Shown in pieces: positions 1 through 8,612 of a stretch of 64,000 bases of DNA. This DNA is from Photobacterium iliopiscarium (GTDB lineage: Bacteria > Pseudomonadota > Gammaproteobacteria > Enterobacterales > Vibrionaceae). The stretch covers positions 477,551 through 541,550 of the forward strand of contig NZ_PYOO01000002.1 in NCBI RefSeq assembly GCF_003026395.1, given 5' to 3'. The stretch's first letter is position 1. The number at the start of each line of letters is the position of its first letter. The notes beneath the pieces were generated by a model, which worked only from the letters and a program-made list of their open reading frames with translations, ran no database searches and was not told where the DNA came from. Both the position numbers and the translations under genes were made by a program.

Positions 1-1
1 T

Positions 2-646
2 ATCAGCCTAGATCGCCCTGAAATTCTTCGCGATCAATTCCGTGCTATTCTGCGTGCGTCAGCTCACGGTAAAGTTCGTATCATGTTCCCGATGATTATT
101 TCGGTTGAAGAAGTACGTACATTAAAAGCGGCTATTGAAACATTTAAGGTTGAATTAACAGCTGAAGGCTTAGCGTTTGACGCTAACATCGAGATCGGTG
201 TTATGGTTGAAACACCAGCAGCCGCAGCAATTGCACACCACTTAGCGAAAGAAGTTTCTTTCTTTAGTATTGGTACCAACGATTTAACCCAGTATACTCT
301 AGCAGTTGACCGTGGTAATGAGCTTATCTCTCATCTCTACAATCCACTATCGCCTGCAGTACTTACTGTGATCAAGCAAGTTATTGATGCTTCTCACGCT
401 GAAGGTAAGTGGACAGGTATGTGTGGTGAACTTGCTGGCGACGAACGTGCTACTCTACTTTTATTAGGTATGGGTCTAGACGAGTTCAGCATGAGTGCTA
501 TTTCAATCCCTCGCGTTAAGAAAGTTATCCGTAATGCTAACTTTGCTGACGTTAAAGCAATGGCAGAGTATGCTTTAACTCTTCCAACTGCGGCTGAGAT
601 TGAAGAGCACGTAGAAAAATTCATCGCAGAAAAGACCATCTGCTAA
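2..646 (+). CDS. ptsI: PTS enzyme I, C-terminal part (cut by window edge)
   Basis: Phosphoenolpyruvate-protein phosphotransferase, the cytoplasmic first step of the sugar PTS, moving phosphate from PEP to HPr. Only the last ~214 codons are here; the frame is open from base 2 and the gene begins outside the window. The visible part is the PEP-binding TIM-barrel domain: the signature [17 protein letters not shown] segment (here [20 protein letters not shown]), the GMCGELAGD loop with the active-site Cys, and the [10 protein letters not shown] segment. The C-terminus [14 protein letters not shown] matches the enterobacterial enzyme in length and wording. crr follows after 43 bases, the usual ptsHI-crr order, so the three are probably cotranscribed. 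Confidence 0.98.
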   Translation: MSLDRPEILRDQFRAILRASAHGKVRIMFPMIISVEEVRTLKAAIETFKVELTAEGLAFDANIEIGVMVETPAAAAIAHHLAKEVSFFSIGTNDLTQYTLAVDRGNELISHLYNPLSPAVLTVIKQVIDASHAEGKWTGMCGELAGDERATLLLLGMGLDEFSMSAISIPRVKKVIRNANFADVKAMAEYALTLPTAAEIEEHVEKFIAEKTIC

Positions 647-689
647 TAAAATAGCGGCAGATAAAATAACAACGCTTAGGAGCAACGAT

Positions 690-1199
690 ATGGGCCTGTT
701 TGACAAATTAAAGAAAATGGTTTCTGACGACAGCAGTGAAGCTAGTGTAATTGAAATTATCGCACCACTTTCTGGCGAAATCGTTAACATCGAAGATGTG
801 CCTGATGTAGTATTTGCTGAAAAAATTGTTGGTGATGGTATTGCTATCAAACCAACTGGCAACAAAATGGTTGCACCAGTAAACGGTACTATCGGTAAGA
901 TTTTCGAAACTAACCACGCTTTCTCTATTGAGTCTGACGATGGCATCGAGCTTTTTGTTCACTTTGGTATTGATACTGTTGAACTTAAAGGCGAAGGTTT
1001 CACTCGCATCGCTGAAGAAGGCCAAACTGTTAAAGTTGGCGACACTATCATCGAATTCGATCTTGCACTTCTAGAAGAGAAAGCTAAGTCAACATTGACT
1101 CCAGTTGTTATCTCTAACATGGACGAGATCAAAGAGCTAATCAAGCTATCTGGTGCAGTAAACGTTGGTGAAACACCAGTACTACGCATCAAGAAATAA
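690..1199 (+). CDS. crr: PTS glucose-specific EIIA component
   Basis: Cytoplasmic EIIA-Glc, 169 residues, the same length as the E. coli protein. It accepts phosphate from HPr and passes it to EIIB-Glc; by family knowledge it also controls adenylate cyclase and inducer exclusion. His76 (in NHAFS) and the phosphorylated His91 (in [10 protein letters not shown]) are both present, as are the surrounding glycine-rich beta-sandwich motifs. A Shine-Dalgarno AGGAG lies just before the ATG. Downstream of ptsI in the same direction and closed by a strong intrinsic terminator, so it is the last gene of the pts operon. Confidence 0.99.
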   Translation: MGLFDKLKKMVSDDSSEASVIEIIAPLSGEIVNIEDVPDVVFAEKIVGDGIAIKPTGNKMVAPVNGTIGKIFETNHAFSIESDDGIELFVHFGIDTVELKGEGFTRIAEEGQTVKVGDTIIEFDLALLEEKAKSTLTPVVISNMDEIKELIKLSGAVNVGETPVLRIKK

Positions 1200-1217
1200 G
1201 ATTGTTAATATCTTAAT

Positions 1218-1250
1218 AAAAAACGCAGCTTTCTAGCTGCGTTTTTTTTT
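1218..1250 (+). terminator. Intrinsic terminator of the pts operon
   Basis: Seven-base GC-rich arms CGCAGCT/AGCTGCG around a TTCT loop, extended by A/T pairs and followed by nine T residues. It lies 20 bases after the crr stop. Confidence 0.93.
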
Positions 1251-1353
1251 GTGAAAATCCATCTAATCATCTATGGCAACCCTCCTCATGCCAAGTTATT
1301 ATGTACAAACGCTTCAGCGTAATTACAGGCTTTATGATTAATATAGAACAGCA

Positions 1354-1388
1354 CCATAAAATACAGCCATAAAATACAGCCATAAAAA
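1354..1388. repeat. 13-bp tandem repeat, about 2.5 copies
   Basis: The unit CCATAAAATACAG occurs twice in full and then partly a third time in the gap between the converging crr and 1451-1867 genes. The third copy runs into the A-tract of the next hairpin. Confidence 0.8.
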
Positions 1389-1411
1389 AACGCCACTATC
1401 AAATAGTCGCG
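1383..1411 (-). terminator. Probable terminator for the 1451-2334 gene pair
   Basis: Imperfect hairpin CGC-C-ACTAT / ATAGT-C-GCG preceded on the plus strand by seven A, which read as a U-tract on the minus strand. Placed about 40 bases beyond the stop of the minus-strand gene ending at 1451. Confidence 0.6.
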
Positions 1412-1450
1412 CTTCTTATATATCATCATAACTCATATTTAATTGATGGC

Positions 1451-1867
1451 TTATGCTGTCATCACCTCAACTTGTAATTTAACATGTTCACAATTAGGTT
1501 CGCCCGATTCAAATAGCATTGGCATATTTAATCCTGTTGATAATGTTTGCGCTAAAATAGTCCGCCAGCCACCATCATCTAATCGTTCTTGCACTTGTAA
1601 TGCAATCCTAACGCTTTCAGCGGAAACATCTAACAATTGTGCACTACCCACCACTTCACGGTATGAATGATGATTATTTTGGCTTAAGCCTTCAAAAAAG
1701 ATAGTTTCTTCACCAGGTAGCAATGACAATGAAGTATTCACCGTTTGTCGTAGTCGACAAGCACTGTGCATTTCAAAACTTACATCTAATAGCCAATCAG
1801 CCATTGCTAGTGGGCTCAATAATGTACTTAAAAATAATTGCCCTTTACCCATCACTAACGTTTCCAT
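1451..1867 (-). CDS. Small protein of unknown function with possible signal peptide
   Basis: 138 residues; I do not recognise a family. The start was chosen at an ATG with GAGAGGT Shine-Dalgarno; the longer open frame would run into the preceding gene. The N-terminus has a basic residue followed by a hydrophobic stretch (LFLSTLLSPLAMA) ending in AMA-D, which could be a signal peptide cut after AMA, especially if translation starts at the second Met. The rest is soluble, rich in beta-prone residues, with two Cys (in HSACRL and EPNCEH) that could pair in the periplasm. It begins 20 bases after the DUF2919 gene in the same direction, so the two probably form one unit. Function cannot be assigned. 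Confidence 0.7.
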   Translation of the reverse strand: METLVMGKGQLFLSTLLSPLAMADWLLDVSFEMHSACRLRQTVNTSLSLLPGEETIFFEGLSQNNHHSYREVVGSAQLLDVSAESVRIALQVQERLDDGGWRTILAQTLSTGLNMPMLFESGEPNCEHVKLQVEVMTA

Positions 1868-1887
1868 TACGATTACCTCTCTACAAG

Positions 1888-2334
1888 CTAATGTGCAAAC
1901 ACATCTTTTACTCGCGAGCTTAGAACCAGATATAATCCTAGCCAAGCAGTTAATAACAAGGTTAATGCACCAACCCAAGAGAATGCACCTTGACTCAACA
2001 CGAGATGATATATTTGCAAAGCAAAATCAATACTGTAAGCAGCTATTAATATTTTTTTTCCCTGCTGCCACAGATAATGTGTAACTTTATTATTGTTATT
2101 GCGCTGACCCGATAACCACATTAATAATAAGGCAGGACTTCCCAATACCATGCCTATATAAAGTGTCTCTCGTAGCGGATAAATCAACTCCAGTAATTCA
2201 CCACCTTGAGTACGACTAACCCCTGCCATGATAAAAATCACCAACGCTTTCGCATTAAAAATCAGCACCAGCCATAGCATTTTATTTAATTTTAACTGCC
2301 CATTATCATCGTAGGCATTGATAGGATAAAGCAA
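1888..2334 (-). CDS. DUF2919 family inner-membrane protein
   Basis: About 148 residues with four hydrophobic segments. The opening YPINAYDDNGQLKLNKMLWL, the AGVSRTQGGELLELIYP stretch and the later SPALLLMWLSG fit the DUF2919 (YfeZ-like) family as I recall it. The start is placed at a TTG with Shine-Dalgarno GAGGAAGG four bases away, which makes the protein begin at the family's usual position; an in-frame ATG at 2391 would add 19 residues but has no good ribosome site. Role unknown. It lies upstream of, and likely cotranscribed with, the 1451-1867 gene. Confidence 0.82.
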   Translation of the reverse strand: MLYPINAYDDNGQLKLNKMLWLVLIFNAKALVIFIMAGVSRTQGGELLELIYPLRETLYIGMVLGSPALLLMWLSGQRNNNNKVTHYLWQQGKKILIAAYSIDFALQIYHLVLSQGAFSWVGALTLLLTAWLGLYLVLSSRVKDVFAH

Positions 2335-2768
2335 ACAACCTTCCTCACATGTGTTCAACTCAATACGTATCAATCTAGATAACATCAACATACGATGGCT
2401 TATTTCGACTCTAATCGATCAATACATATTTAGTACTAACAACGCGTTATTTTTGTGGATTACCGCACTTTTCATTTCTATATATTGCCGAGCAAGTCAC
2501 GTTTTTTGATCTAAAACCTACAGAATGCGCTTATTTATTGAGCGATGGGTATTTAAAAAATATTGAGTAATTCTTTCCAATCATAAAGTTACAATATGAA
2601 TATAGCATTAACACTATATTCATCTAAAACTGGAATTTTCATACAAAAAAAACAAAATACATCAATATAGACACATTTAACAATAATCAAACATCTAACA
2701 ACGCTACTGCTAAAATTGAATAATTAGATATAATTACCACCATCTATCATTCATCAGTAAGGTCAATA
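2335..2768. other. Intergenic region between divergent small genes
   Basis: 434 AT-rich bases that must carry the divergent promoters for the DUF2919 and DUF2956 genes. Apart from the inverted repeat at 2596-2623 I see no clear operator, RNA gene or ORF. Confidence 0.6.
2596..2623. repeat. Perfect 10-bp inverted repeat
   Basis: Arms ATGAATATAG and CTATATTCAT separated by CATTAACA. No T-tract follows on either strand, so it is not an intrinsic terminator. It could be an operator or a 5' leader hairpin for the DUF2956 gene, about 145 bases downstream. Confidence 0.7.
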
Positions 2769-3128
2769 GTGCGCATGACGACTATGAAAAAAAACATGAC
2801 CCCTTCTACAGATACACAAATAGAAGCATTACGGGTAGCTAAAGCGACCCAAAAAGAAGGTCAAACCAAAGAGCAAACAAAACTGATCGCACAAGGAATT
2901 CAGAAAGGTATTGAACAATACAAAAAACAGCAAAAAGCCAAAGCTAGAGAGCGCGATAAATTAAAAAAGAAAAATATTCAAACTAAAAATACTTCATCTG
3001 AAGATGTTGCAGATATTTCAGCATTAACCCCATCAATCATCTATAAACAACATTGGTTACCATGGGGTATTGTTATTATCTCTTGGATTGGTTTTGGTGC
3101 TTATTTAACGTATGGCAGCGTACTATGA
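2769..3128 (+). CDS. DUF2956 family protein
   Basis: 119 residues from a GTG start (AAGGT five bases before it); the in-frame ATG at 2775 is an alternative. The segment running from ALRVAKATQKEGQTKEQT to a highly charged helix (KKQQKAKARERDKLKKK) is what I remember of DUF2956, a small Vibrionaceae/Shewanella family. The C-terminal 30 residues hold one membrane span (WGIVIISWIGFGAYLTYG), so the basic coiled region would face the cytoplasm. Its stop overlaps the start of the next gene (ATGA), indicating translational coupling. Function unknown. Confidence 0.85.
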   Translation: MRMTTMKKNMTPSTDTQIEALRVAKATQKEGQTKEQTKLIAQGIQKGIEQYKKQQKAKARERDKLKKKNIQTKNTSSEDVADISALTPSIIYKQHWLPWGIVIISWIGFGAYLTYGSVL

Positions 3129-3595
3129 TGAGAACAAATATGAAGATTATTGGCTTTATAACCGCATTAAGTGGATTAATCAGTGGCTGTGCTGATCCAC
3201 AATCAACGCCATGGCAGCGTCAAATAGACACACCATGCGATAATAAATCCCATTGTGTATCCACGCTTGAACAGCGTGAAAAATTTAAGCTAGCCCCTTT
3301 TACGCTTACCGCTAAGGGAATACAAAAGTGGGCAGATATTGTTGCTATTGCTCAAACATTACCAGGCGCAAAACTGATCGAACAGGATGATCATTATTTT
3401 CATATTGAAGTTCGCAGTGCGGTGTTTGGATTTATTGACGATTTTGAAGTTAAACAACAAGCCCAGCAGCTTCAAGTAAGATCTATATCTCGCAGCGGCT
3501 ATTCTGATTTTGGGGTCAATCGTAAACGAGCACAACAATTTAGAACATTATTAATCGACCAACAATTAATACACGATACATCCACCAGCAACTGA
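3125..3595 (+). CDS. DUF1499 family lipoprotein
   Basis: 156 residues. The N-terminus has a lipoprotein signal with lipobox ISGC, so the mature protein is probably lipidated and anchored to a membrane facing the periplasm. The body (CVSTLEQREKFKLAPF ... HYFHIEVRSAVFGFIDDFEV) matches DUF1499, a family without an established biochemical role. The ATG overlaps the TGA of the DUF2956 gene, so the two are translated together. The longer open frame upstream only reads through the preceding gene in another frame. Confidence 0.85.
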   Translation: MMRTNMKIIGFITALSGLISGCADPQSTPWQRQIDTPCDNKSHCVSTLEQREKFKLAPFTLTAKGIQKWADIVAIAQTLPGAKLIEQDDHYFHIEVRSAVFGFIDDFEVKQQAQQLQVRSISRSGYSDFGVNRKRAQQFRTLLIDQQLIHDTSTSN

Positions 3596-3620
3596 TTCAC
3601 TAACCACAATAAACATAACA

Positions 3621-3664
3621 AAAAGCCATGGCCGCCTTAGTGTTAACTATGGCAACCATGGCTT
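3621..3664 (-). terminator. Probable terminator of the nap operon
   Basis: Perfect arms AAGCCATGG/CCATGGCTT enclosing a second short stem; the A-rich stretch before it on the plus strand becomes a U-tract on the minus strand. It lies 24 bases beyond the stop of the last nap-linked gene and may also serve the converging DUF1499 transcript. Confidence 0.7.
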
Positions 3665-3687
3665 GACGATCAGACTGTTATAACTAT

Positions 3688-3825
3688 TTAATCCAAATTT
3701 TTATCTTTACCTAACGACAATAACCACACACTTACCGCAGCTACAGCCACAAAACCAGACAAAATAATCATTGGCATCGCGATATAACCCAACGTATGCC
3801 AAATTACCGATTCTAGCGTACTCAT
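3688..3825 (-). CDS. Nap-linked 45-residue single-span membrane protein (TIGR02808-like)
   Basis: Short ORF of 45 codons starting MSTLESVIWHTLGYIAM and ending SLGKDKNLD, with one long hydrophobic span in the middle and a good AAGGAGAAACG ribosome site. I recall a family of ~46-residue one-span proteins (TIGR02808) found beside periplasmic nitrate reductase genes in Photobacterium and Vibrio; size, topology and position fit exactly. It begins 14 bases after the napC stop, so it is the last gene of the nap operon. It may play the part of other tiny Nap membrane subunits such as NapE, but that is inference. Confidence 0.85.
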   Translation of the reverse strand: MSTLESVIWHTLGYIAMPMIILSGFVAVAAVSVWLLSLGKDKNLD

Positions 3826-3839
3826 CGTTTCTCCTTAGC

Positions 3840-4415
3840 TTATTGCCATCCAGCTACATCTTTCATATCAGGTAACTTATGGGCAATCCCTTTATGGCAA
3901 TCAACACAGGTTTTATCACCCGATGCTAATGCGGTTGAGTGCTGTTTTGCACTACGAGGGGCTTGCTCAGAAAAATCCATATAGTTGAACTGATGACAAT
4001 TACGACATTCTCGAGAGTCATTATTTTTCATACGTTGCCATTCTCGTTCCGCAAGATGACCACGACGAGCATTGAATTTTTCAGGCGTATCAATCGTACC
4101 CATCATATGCGCGACGATTTCTTTTGATGCCTGTACTTTACGGACAATTTTATCAGTCCAATTATGAGGTACGTGACAATCTGAACAAATAGCTCTTACA
4201 CCAGAACGATTTGAAAAGTGAATCGTTTCTTGAATTTCTTTAACGATTGGCGCATGGCACCCAGCACAAAATTCTTCTGAGTTAGTCTTTTCCATCACGG
4301 TATTAAACCCGCCCCAGAATAATAACCCACCCATAAACCCCATAAAAAGCACTAATCCAACTGCTACTTTACTGGGTGTTTTTAGCCGTAACCAAAATGT
4401 TTTTAACCACTTCAT
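3840..4415 (-). CDS. napC: Membrane tetraheme cytochrome c, quinol dehydrogenase for Nap
   Basis: NapC passes electrons from membrane quinol to the periplasmic NapAB complex. 191 residues: one N-terminal transmembrane anchor (VAVGLVLFMGFMGGLLFWGGF) followed by a periplasmic domain with four CxxCH heme sites (CAGCH, CSDCH, CRNCH, CVDCH), the NapC/NirT pattern. It is the sole predicted quinol route here, because napG and napH are absent from the cluster. 29 bases separate it from napB upstream in the operon. Confidence 0.97.
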   Translation of the reverse strand: MKWLKTFWLRLKTPSKVAVGLVLFMGFMGGLLFWGGFNTVMEKTNSEEFCAGCHAPIVKEIQETIHFSNRSGVRAICSDCHVPHNWTDKIVRKVQASKEIVAHMMGTIDTPEKFNARRGHLAEREWQRMKNNDSRECRNCHQFNYMDFSEQAPRSAKQHSTALASGDKTCVDCHKGIAHKLPDMKDVAGWQ

Positions 4416-4444
4416 AGATAAACCCTTTTACTACTCAGTCACGA

Positions 4445-4972
4445 TTAACGTAATGCGCTTACACGTTTAAAATCATTCTCAACTAATGGCTTAGCGTCGG
4501 CTTGAGGCACATGGCACTGCAAACAAAAATAACGGCTTGACGATACATCAGACAACACTTGACCTTGTTGTGGTGACACGTAATGGGTCACACTGATCTT
4601 AGTTGCACCCATCTCTTTGGCATTTTTCCAGCTATGACACGCAAGACATTTATTGGCGTTAAGTGACACTTCATAATGGCGAATGCTATGTGGAATTAAT
4701 GGTGGTTGGTAAACATAATCACTATCAATTACCCCTTGATCTTTTGGGTAATGCTTCATTAAATCAGCTGGGCGTGTCGCTTCTATCTCAGCAAGACCAC
4801 GTAATGACTCAAGCCCACCAATACCACCGGGATTGTCTAATTTAGCCGCAGCAGCAATATTTGCTGTTGTCGTAGCTGCTTCTGCGGTTACTGCTGCATT
4901 GTTATCGTCACTATGTGCAATACCACTAAGCATTAGACCTGCAACTAATGCTGCAAAAAATAATCGTTTCAT
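4445..4972 (-). CDS. napB: Periplasmic diheme cytochrome c, small Nap subunit
   Basis: Electron-transfer subunit partnered with NapA in the periplasm. 175 residues from the ATG with GGAGAACAGC in front; a longer open frame would add 11 residues without a ribosome site. Sec signal peptide MKRLFFAALVAGLMLSGIAHS, then an alanine/threonine-rich linker, then two CxxCH heme motifs (CLACH, CLQCH) and distal His residues (HSIRHYEVS). Lies between napA and napC in a napFDABC order. Confidence 0.97.
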   Translation of the reverse strand: MKRLFFAALVAGLMLSGIAHSDDNNAAVTAEAATTTANIAAAAKLDNPGGIGGLESLRGLAEIEATRPADLMKHYPKDQGVIDSDYVYQPPLIPHSIRHYEVSLNANKCLACHSWKNAKEMGATKISVTHYVSPQQGQVLSDVSSSRYFCLQCHVPQADAKPLVENDFKRVSALR

Positions 4973-5040
4973 GCTGTTCTCCGTCTCTAGGCATATTCTA
5001 GTCACAGTGAACGACCACTGCCGTTCACTGAATTAATGGA

Positions 5041-7527
5041 TTAGATCTTGGTGATATTAATAGGACATTTTTTAAAATCTGTCTGTTTCGACAATGGATC
5101 CGTCGCATCCAAGATCAACTTATTAACTAAAATATTAGCATCGAAAAACGGTACAAAAACGAGTCCAACAGGAGGACGATTACGACCACGGGTTTCTACT
5201 CGACAACGTACTTCACCACGACGAGAAGCTAATAACACTTCATCACCACGACGAAGATTTCGTTTTTTTGCATCTTCTGGATTGATATAACACCACGCAT
5301 CAGGCACTGCTTTATATAATTCAGGTACACGACGCGTCATGGTACCGGTGTGCCAATGTTCAAGCACTCGTCCGGTACATAACCACATATCATAATCTTG
5401 GTCAGGCACTTCCGGTGGCGCTTCATATGGCGCTGAAATGATTAATGCTTTGCCATCCGGTTTACCATAAAAGTCCCAGCCTGTGCCTTTTTTAGCATAG
5501 GGATCAGTGCCTTCTTTAAAACGCCACTGGGTTTCTTTGCCATCAACCACAGGCCAACGTAAACCACGGACCTTATGGTAAGTATCATAAGGTGCTAAAT
5601 CATGCCCATGACCACGACCAAAACTGGCATACTCTTCAAATAGCCCTTTTTGAACGTAATAACCTTGTGCTTGCGCATCATCGTTTAATGGCTGCGCTTC
5701 GGTTAACGGAAACTTATCAACATGACCGTTAATGAATAAAATATCGTACATTGTTTTACCACGGTACTGAGGCATCTTATTAAGTAATGCTTCATCCCAC
5801 ACTTCTTCAACTTTAAAGCGCTTAGAAAACTCCATGATCTGCCATAGATCAGATTTAGCTTCACCCGGCGCTTTAACTTGTTGATACCAAGCTTGAGTAC
5901 GACGCTCGGCATTACCATAAGCACCTTCTTTTTCAACCCACATTGCAGTCGGTAAAATCAAATCAGACGCTTGGGCAGTAACCGTTGGGTAAGGGTCAGA
6001 ACAGACGATAAAGTTATCGGGATGACGATAGCCAGGTAAACGCTCTTGATTAATATTAGGACCCGCTTGCATATTGTTATTACACATTACCCAATAAGCA
6101 TTTAGTTTTCCGTCATTCAGCATTCGATCTTGCTGCACAGCGTGATAACCCGGTTTCGGTGGAATAGTACCTTCTGGTAGCTTCCAAATATTTTCAGCAA
6201 TAGCACGGTGCTTAGGGTTAGTCACAACTAAATCAGCAGGTAAACGGTGAGCAAATGTACCCACCTCACGGGCAGTACCACACGCAGACGGCTGACCTGT
6301 TAATGAAAACGGACTATTACCCGGTGTTGAAATTTTACCCGTTAATAAATGCAAGTTATAAACTAAACTTTGCATCCACACACCACGGGTATGTTGGTTC
6401 ATTCCCATGGTCCACAGTGACGTTACTTTAAGGTTAGGATCGGCATAGTATTTAGCTAACTCAACTAATTTCTCAGGTTCGACCCCTGACATTTGTGACG
6501 CTTTTTCAAGGGTATACTCCGCGACTGATGCTTTGTATTCCTCAAATGTCATTGGGAATAATTCGCCAGAGTTAGGGTTTGCCGCTTGCTTTTGCAATGG
6601 ATTATCATCACGTAAACCGTAACCAATATCCGTTTGAGCACGCTTAAAGTGGGTATGTTTATTAACAAAATCCCAATTAACCGCGTCATTTTCAATAATG
6701 TAATGCGCAATATAATTCGCGATAGCTAAATCAGTTTGCGGGTGGAAAATCATGCCGTTATCAGCTAATTCAAACGAGCGGTGCTCATAGGTCGATAACA
6801 CATTCACTTTGACATGAGGGTGACTCAAACGACGATCAGTCAGTCGTGTCCACAATACAGGGTGCATTTCAGCCATGTTTGAACCCCAAAGCACAAACAC
6901 ATCCGCATGTTCAAAATCATCGTAACATCCCATGGGTTCATCAATACCAAAGGTACGAATAAAACCCACCACCGCTGATGCCATACAGTGACGCGCATTA
7001 GGATCAATATTGTTTGAACGGAAACCGGCCTTCATCATTTTAGAAGCAGCATAACCTTCCATAACGGTCCATTGACCAGAACCAAACATACCCACACCCG
7101 ATGGGCCTTGCTTCTTCAATGCTGCTTTCCACTTTTCAGCCATCACATCAAAGGCGTGATCCCATGACACTGGGGTAAATTCACCTTCTTTATGATATTC
7201 GCCATCTTTCATGCGTAATAATGGCGTTTGTAAACGATCTTTACCGTACATTATTTTCGATAAAAAATAGCCTTTAATACAATTAAGACCTTTATTTACG
7301 GGTGCTTTTGGATCACCTTGCGTTGCAACCACCCGTCCATTTTTAGTCCCGACTAACACTGAACAACCCGTACCACAAAAACGACAAGGCGCTTTATCCC
7401 ATTTAATTTCAGTTTCATCAGAACTCACAATTAAATTCGTCGCTGATGCTGGTAACGAAATACCCGCTACCGCAGCCGCTGATGCTGCTGCATTTGCTTT
7501 CACAAATGCTCGTCTTGTCATTTTCAT
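5041..7527 (-). CDS. napA: Periplasmic nitrate reductase catalytic subunit
   Basis: Reduces nitrate to nitrite at a bis-molybdopterin guanine dinucleotide molybdenum centre. 828 residues, identical to the E. coli length. Twin-arginine signal ([13 protein letters not shown]) for folded export; a [4Fe-4S] cluster site at Cys48, Cys51, Cys55 and Cys83; and the molybdenum ligand Cys181 in [13 protein letters not shown]-binding segments such as [11 protein letters not shown] and the C-terminal [14 protein letters not shown] cap are present. The start overlaps the end of napD by four bases (ATGA), coupling it to the chaperone that binds its signal peptide. Confidence 0.99.
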   Translation of the reverse strand: MKMTRRAFVKANAAASAAAVAGISLPASATNLIVSSDETEIKWDKAPCRFCGTGCSVLVGTKNGRVVATQGDPKAPVNKGLNCIKGYFLSKIMYGKDRLQTPLLRMKDGEYHKEGEFTPVSWDHAFDVMAEKWKAALKKQGPSGVGMFGSGQWTVMEGYAASKMMKAGFRSNNIDPNARHCMASAVVGFIRTFGIDEPMGCYDDFEHADVFVLWGSNMAEMHPVLWTRLTDRRLSHPHVKVNVLSTYEHRSFELADNGMIFHPQTDLAIANYIAHYIIENDAVNWDFVNKHTHFKRAQTDIGYGLRDDNPLQKQAANPNSGELFPMTFEEYKASVAEYTLEKASQMSGVEPEKLVELAKYYADPNLKVTSLWTMGMNQHTRGVWMQSLVYNLHLLTGKISTPGNSPFSLTGQPSACGTAREVGTFAHRLPADLVVTNPKHRAIAENIWKLPEGTIPPKPGYHAVQQDRMLNDGKLNAYWVMCNNNMQAGPNINQERLPGYRHPDNFIVCSDPYPTVTAQASDLILPTAMWVEKEGAYGNAERRTQAWYQQVKAPGEAKSDLWQIMEFSKRFKVEEVWDEALLNKMPQYRGKTMYDILFINGHVDKFPLTEAQPLNDDAQAQGYYVQKGLFEEYASFGRGHGHDLAPYDTYHKVRGLRWPVVDGKETQWRFKEGTDPYAKKGTGWDFYGKPDGKALIISAPYEAPPEVPDQDYDMWLCTGRVLEHWHTGTMTRRVPELYKAVPDAWCYINPEDAKKRNLRRGDEVLLASRRGEVRCRVETRGRNRPPVGLVFVPFFDANILVNKLILDATDPLSKQTDFKKCPINITKI

Positions 7528-7796
7528 AGCTTACCCTCAGCTTGTAGCTCGTAATTCTCAATATGGTGATAGACCAAAAAAGTGATCAATACATGGTCTA
7601 AATTATTAATTTTATCAATTGCATCAGTTACGTAGCCTTGGTTCTCTGTCTCAAGTACTACGATAATTTTACCTTCTTCACTTGTCGCAGGAATTTCAGT
7701 ATTCGGTATTGCTAAAATTTGTTGGCTAATCGTTGCCAAATATTGTGGCTTAACGTGAACGATAAGGCTTGAGGTATGCACTTCATGTAATGTCAT
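7524..7796 (-). CDS. napD: NapA signal-peptide chaperone
   Basis: Small cytoplasmic ferredoxin-like fold protein, 90 residues, that binds the NapA Tat signal and prevents premature export. It opens with [24 protein letters not shown] and continues through an alternating beta-alpha pattern typical of NapD. Overlap with the napA start implies coupled translation. Confidence 0.95.
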   Translation of the reverse strand: MTLHEVHTSSLIVHVKPQYLATISQQILAIPNTEIPATSEEGKIIVVLETENQGYVTDAIDKINNLDHVLITFLVYHHIENYELQAEGKL

Positions 7797-7821
7797 GTTT
7801 ACTCTCTAATAATTTTTAAAT

Positions 7822-8304
7822 TTAAGGCGTTATCATTTCAATCGCAGCCACAGGACAGCCGCTTATACACGCACCACATCCACTGCAATCAGCCTTGTTG
7901 ATAACAGGCTGAGCAACCTTCGCCACTTGTAAAGAAAAGGTAATTGCTTGTGTTTCACATTGATCACCACAACTACGACATTCAATATTATTTAATGCGA
8001 TACAAGATGAATTAATTGTCGCAGTTTGAGTCCATGGTTGTTGTTGCTGTGGTTCAAATAAAGGTTCAGGACAGACATCTGCACATTGATAACAAAAGCT
8101 ACATTCACCCTCGCCATGATGAAAATCCACCACCGGAAAGCCACCATCACCTTTTACAATCACTTTTGTTTGACAAGCATTAACACAAGCATTACAACGC
8201 AGACAATGATCAGTAAACGTGTTTTCGTCCTTTATCCAAGGCAAACGTTGTTGCTGGGACGGCTGTTTACGAGTAAATAATCCTCGGCGGGAATGATTAA
8301 TCAC
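7822..8304 (-). CDS. napF: Ferredoxin-type protein for NapA maturation
   Basis: Cytoplasmic iron-sulfur protein, 160 residues, thought to help insert or activate the NapA metal centres. Four cysteine clusters are visible: CLRCNACVNAC, CSFCYQCADVC, a shorter CRSCGDQC, and CSGCGACISGC. The basic N-terminus (SRRGLFTRK) is typical of NapF. First gene of the operon, preceded by FNR and NarP boxes. Confidence 0.96.
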   Translation of the reverse strand: MINHSRRGLFTRKQPSQQQRLPWIKDENTFTDHCLRCNACVNACQTKVIVKGDGGFPVVDFHHGEGECSFCYQCADVCPEPLFEPQQQQPWTQTATINSSCIALNNIECRSCGDQCETQAITFSLQVAKVAQPVINKADCSGCGACISGCPVAAIEMITP

Positions 8305-8420
8305 AGCCCTCTCCTTTTATAATTAAACATTAAATAATGGCAAATCATTCTCTTTGTTGCCATTCACTTTCTATTAATGTTCTTTTACGTTATTTTTAAA
8401 TATCGTCATAACTGCGAACA

Positions 8421-8436
8421 TACCCCCTTAGAGGTA
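8421..8436 (-). promoter_or_regulatory. Probable NarP 7-2-7 box for nap/narQ
   Basis: TACCCCC-TT-AGAGGTA: two inverted heptamers separated by two bases. The right arm reads TACCTCT on the other strand, a full match to the NarL/NarP heptamer TACYYMT; the left arm matches six of seven. Located about 117-132 bases before napF. Confidence 0.8.
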
Positions 8437-8450
8437 ATTGCCCCTATACT

Positions 8451-8464
8451 TTGATCTTGATCAA
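8451..8464. promoter_or_regulatory. FNR box in the nap/narQ intergenic region
   Basis: TTGATCTTGATCAA is an exact match to the FNR consensus TTGATNNNNATCAA. Its centre is 29 bases farther from napF than the centre of the NarP box, so relative to napF it is the upstream activator site. It lies about 150 bases before narQ and could also affect that gene. Confidence 0.9.
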
Positions 8465-8612
8465 TAAAACATAGTGGATAACATCTAATATTTGCAAATT
8501 TATCGTGATATCAATTATTAAAAAATAAGTAGGCTAAATATAACGACAAGAAATAATTACTACCTCCCCATTCCATTAACAATAATTCATATCTATAGGT
8601 CGTCGACAATCC

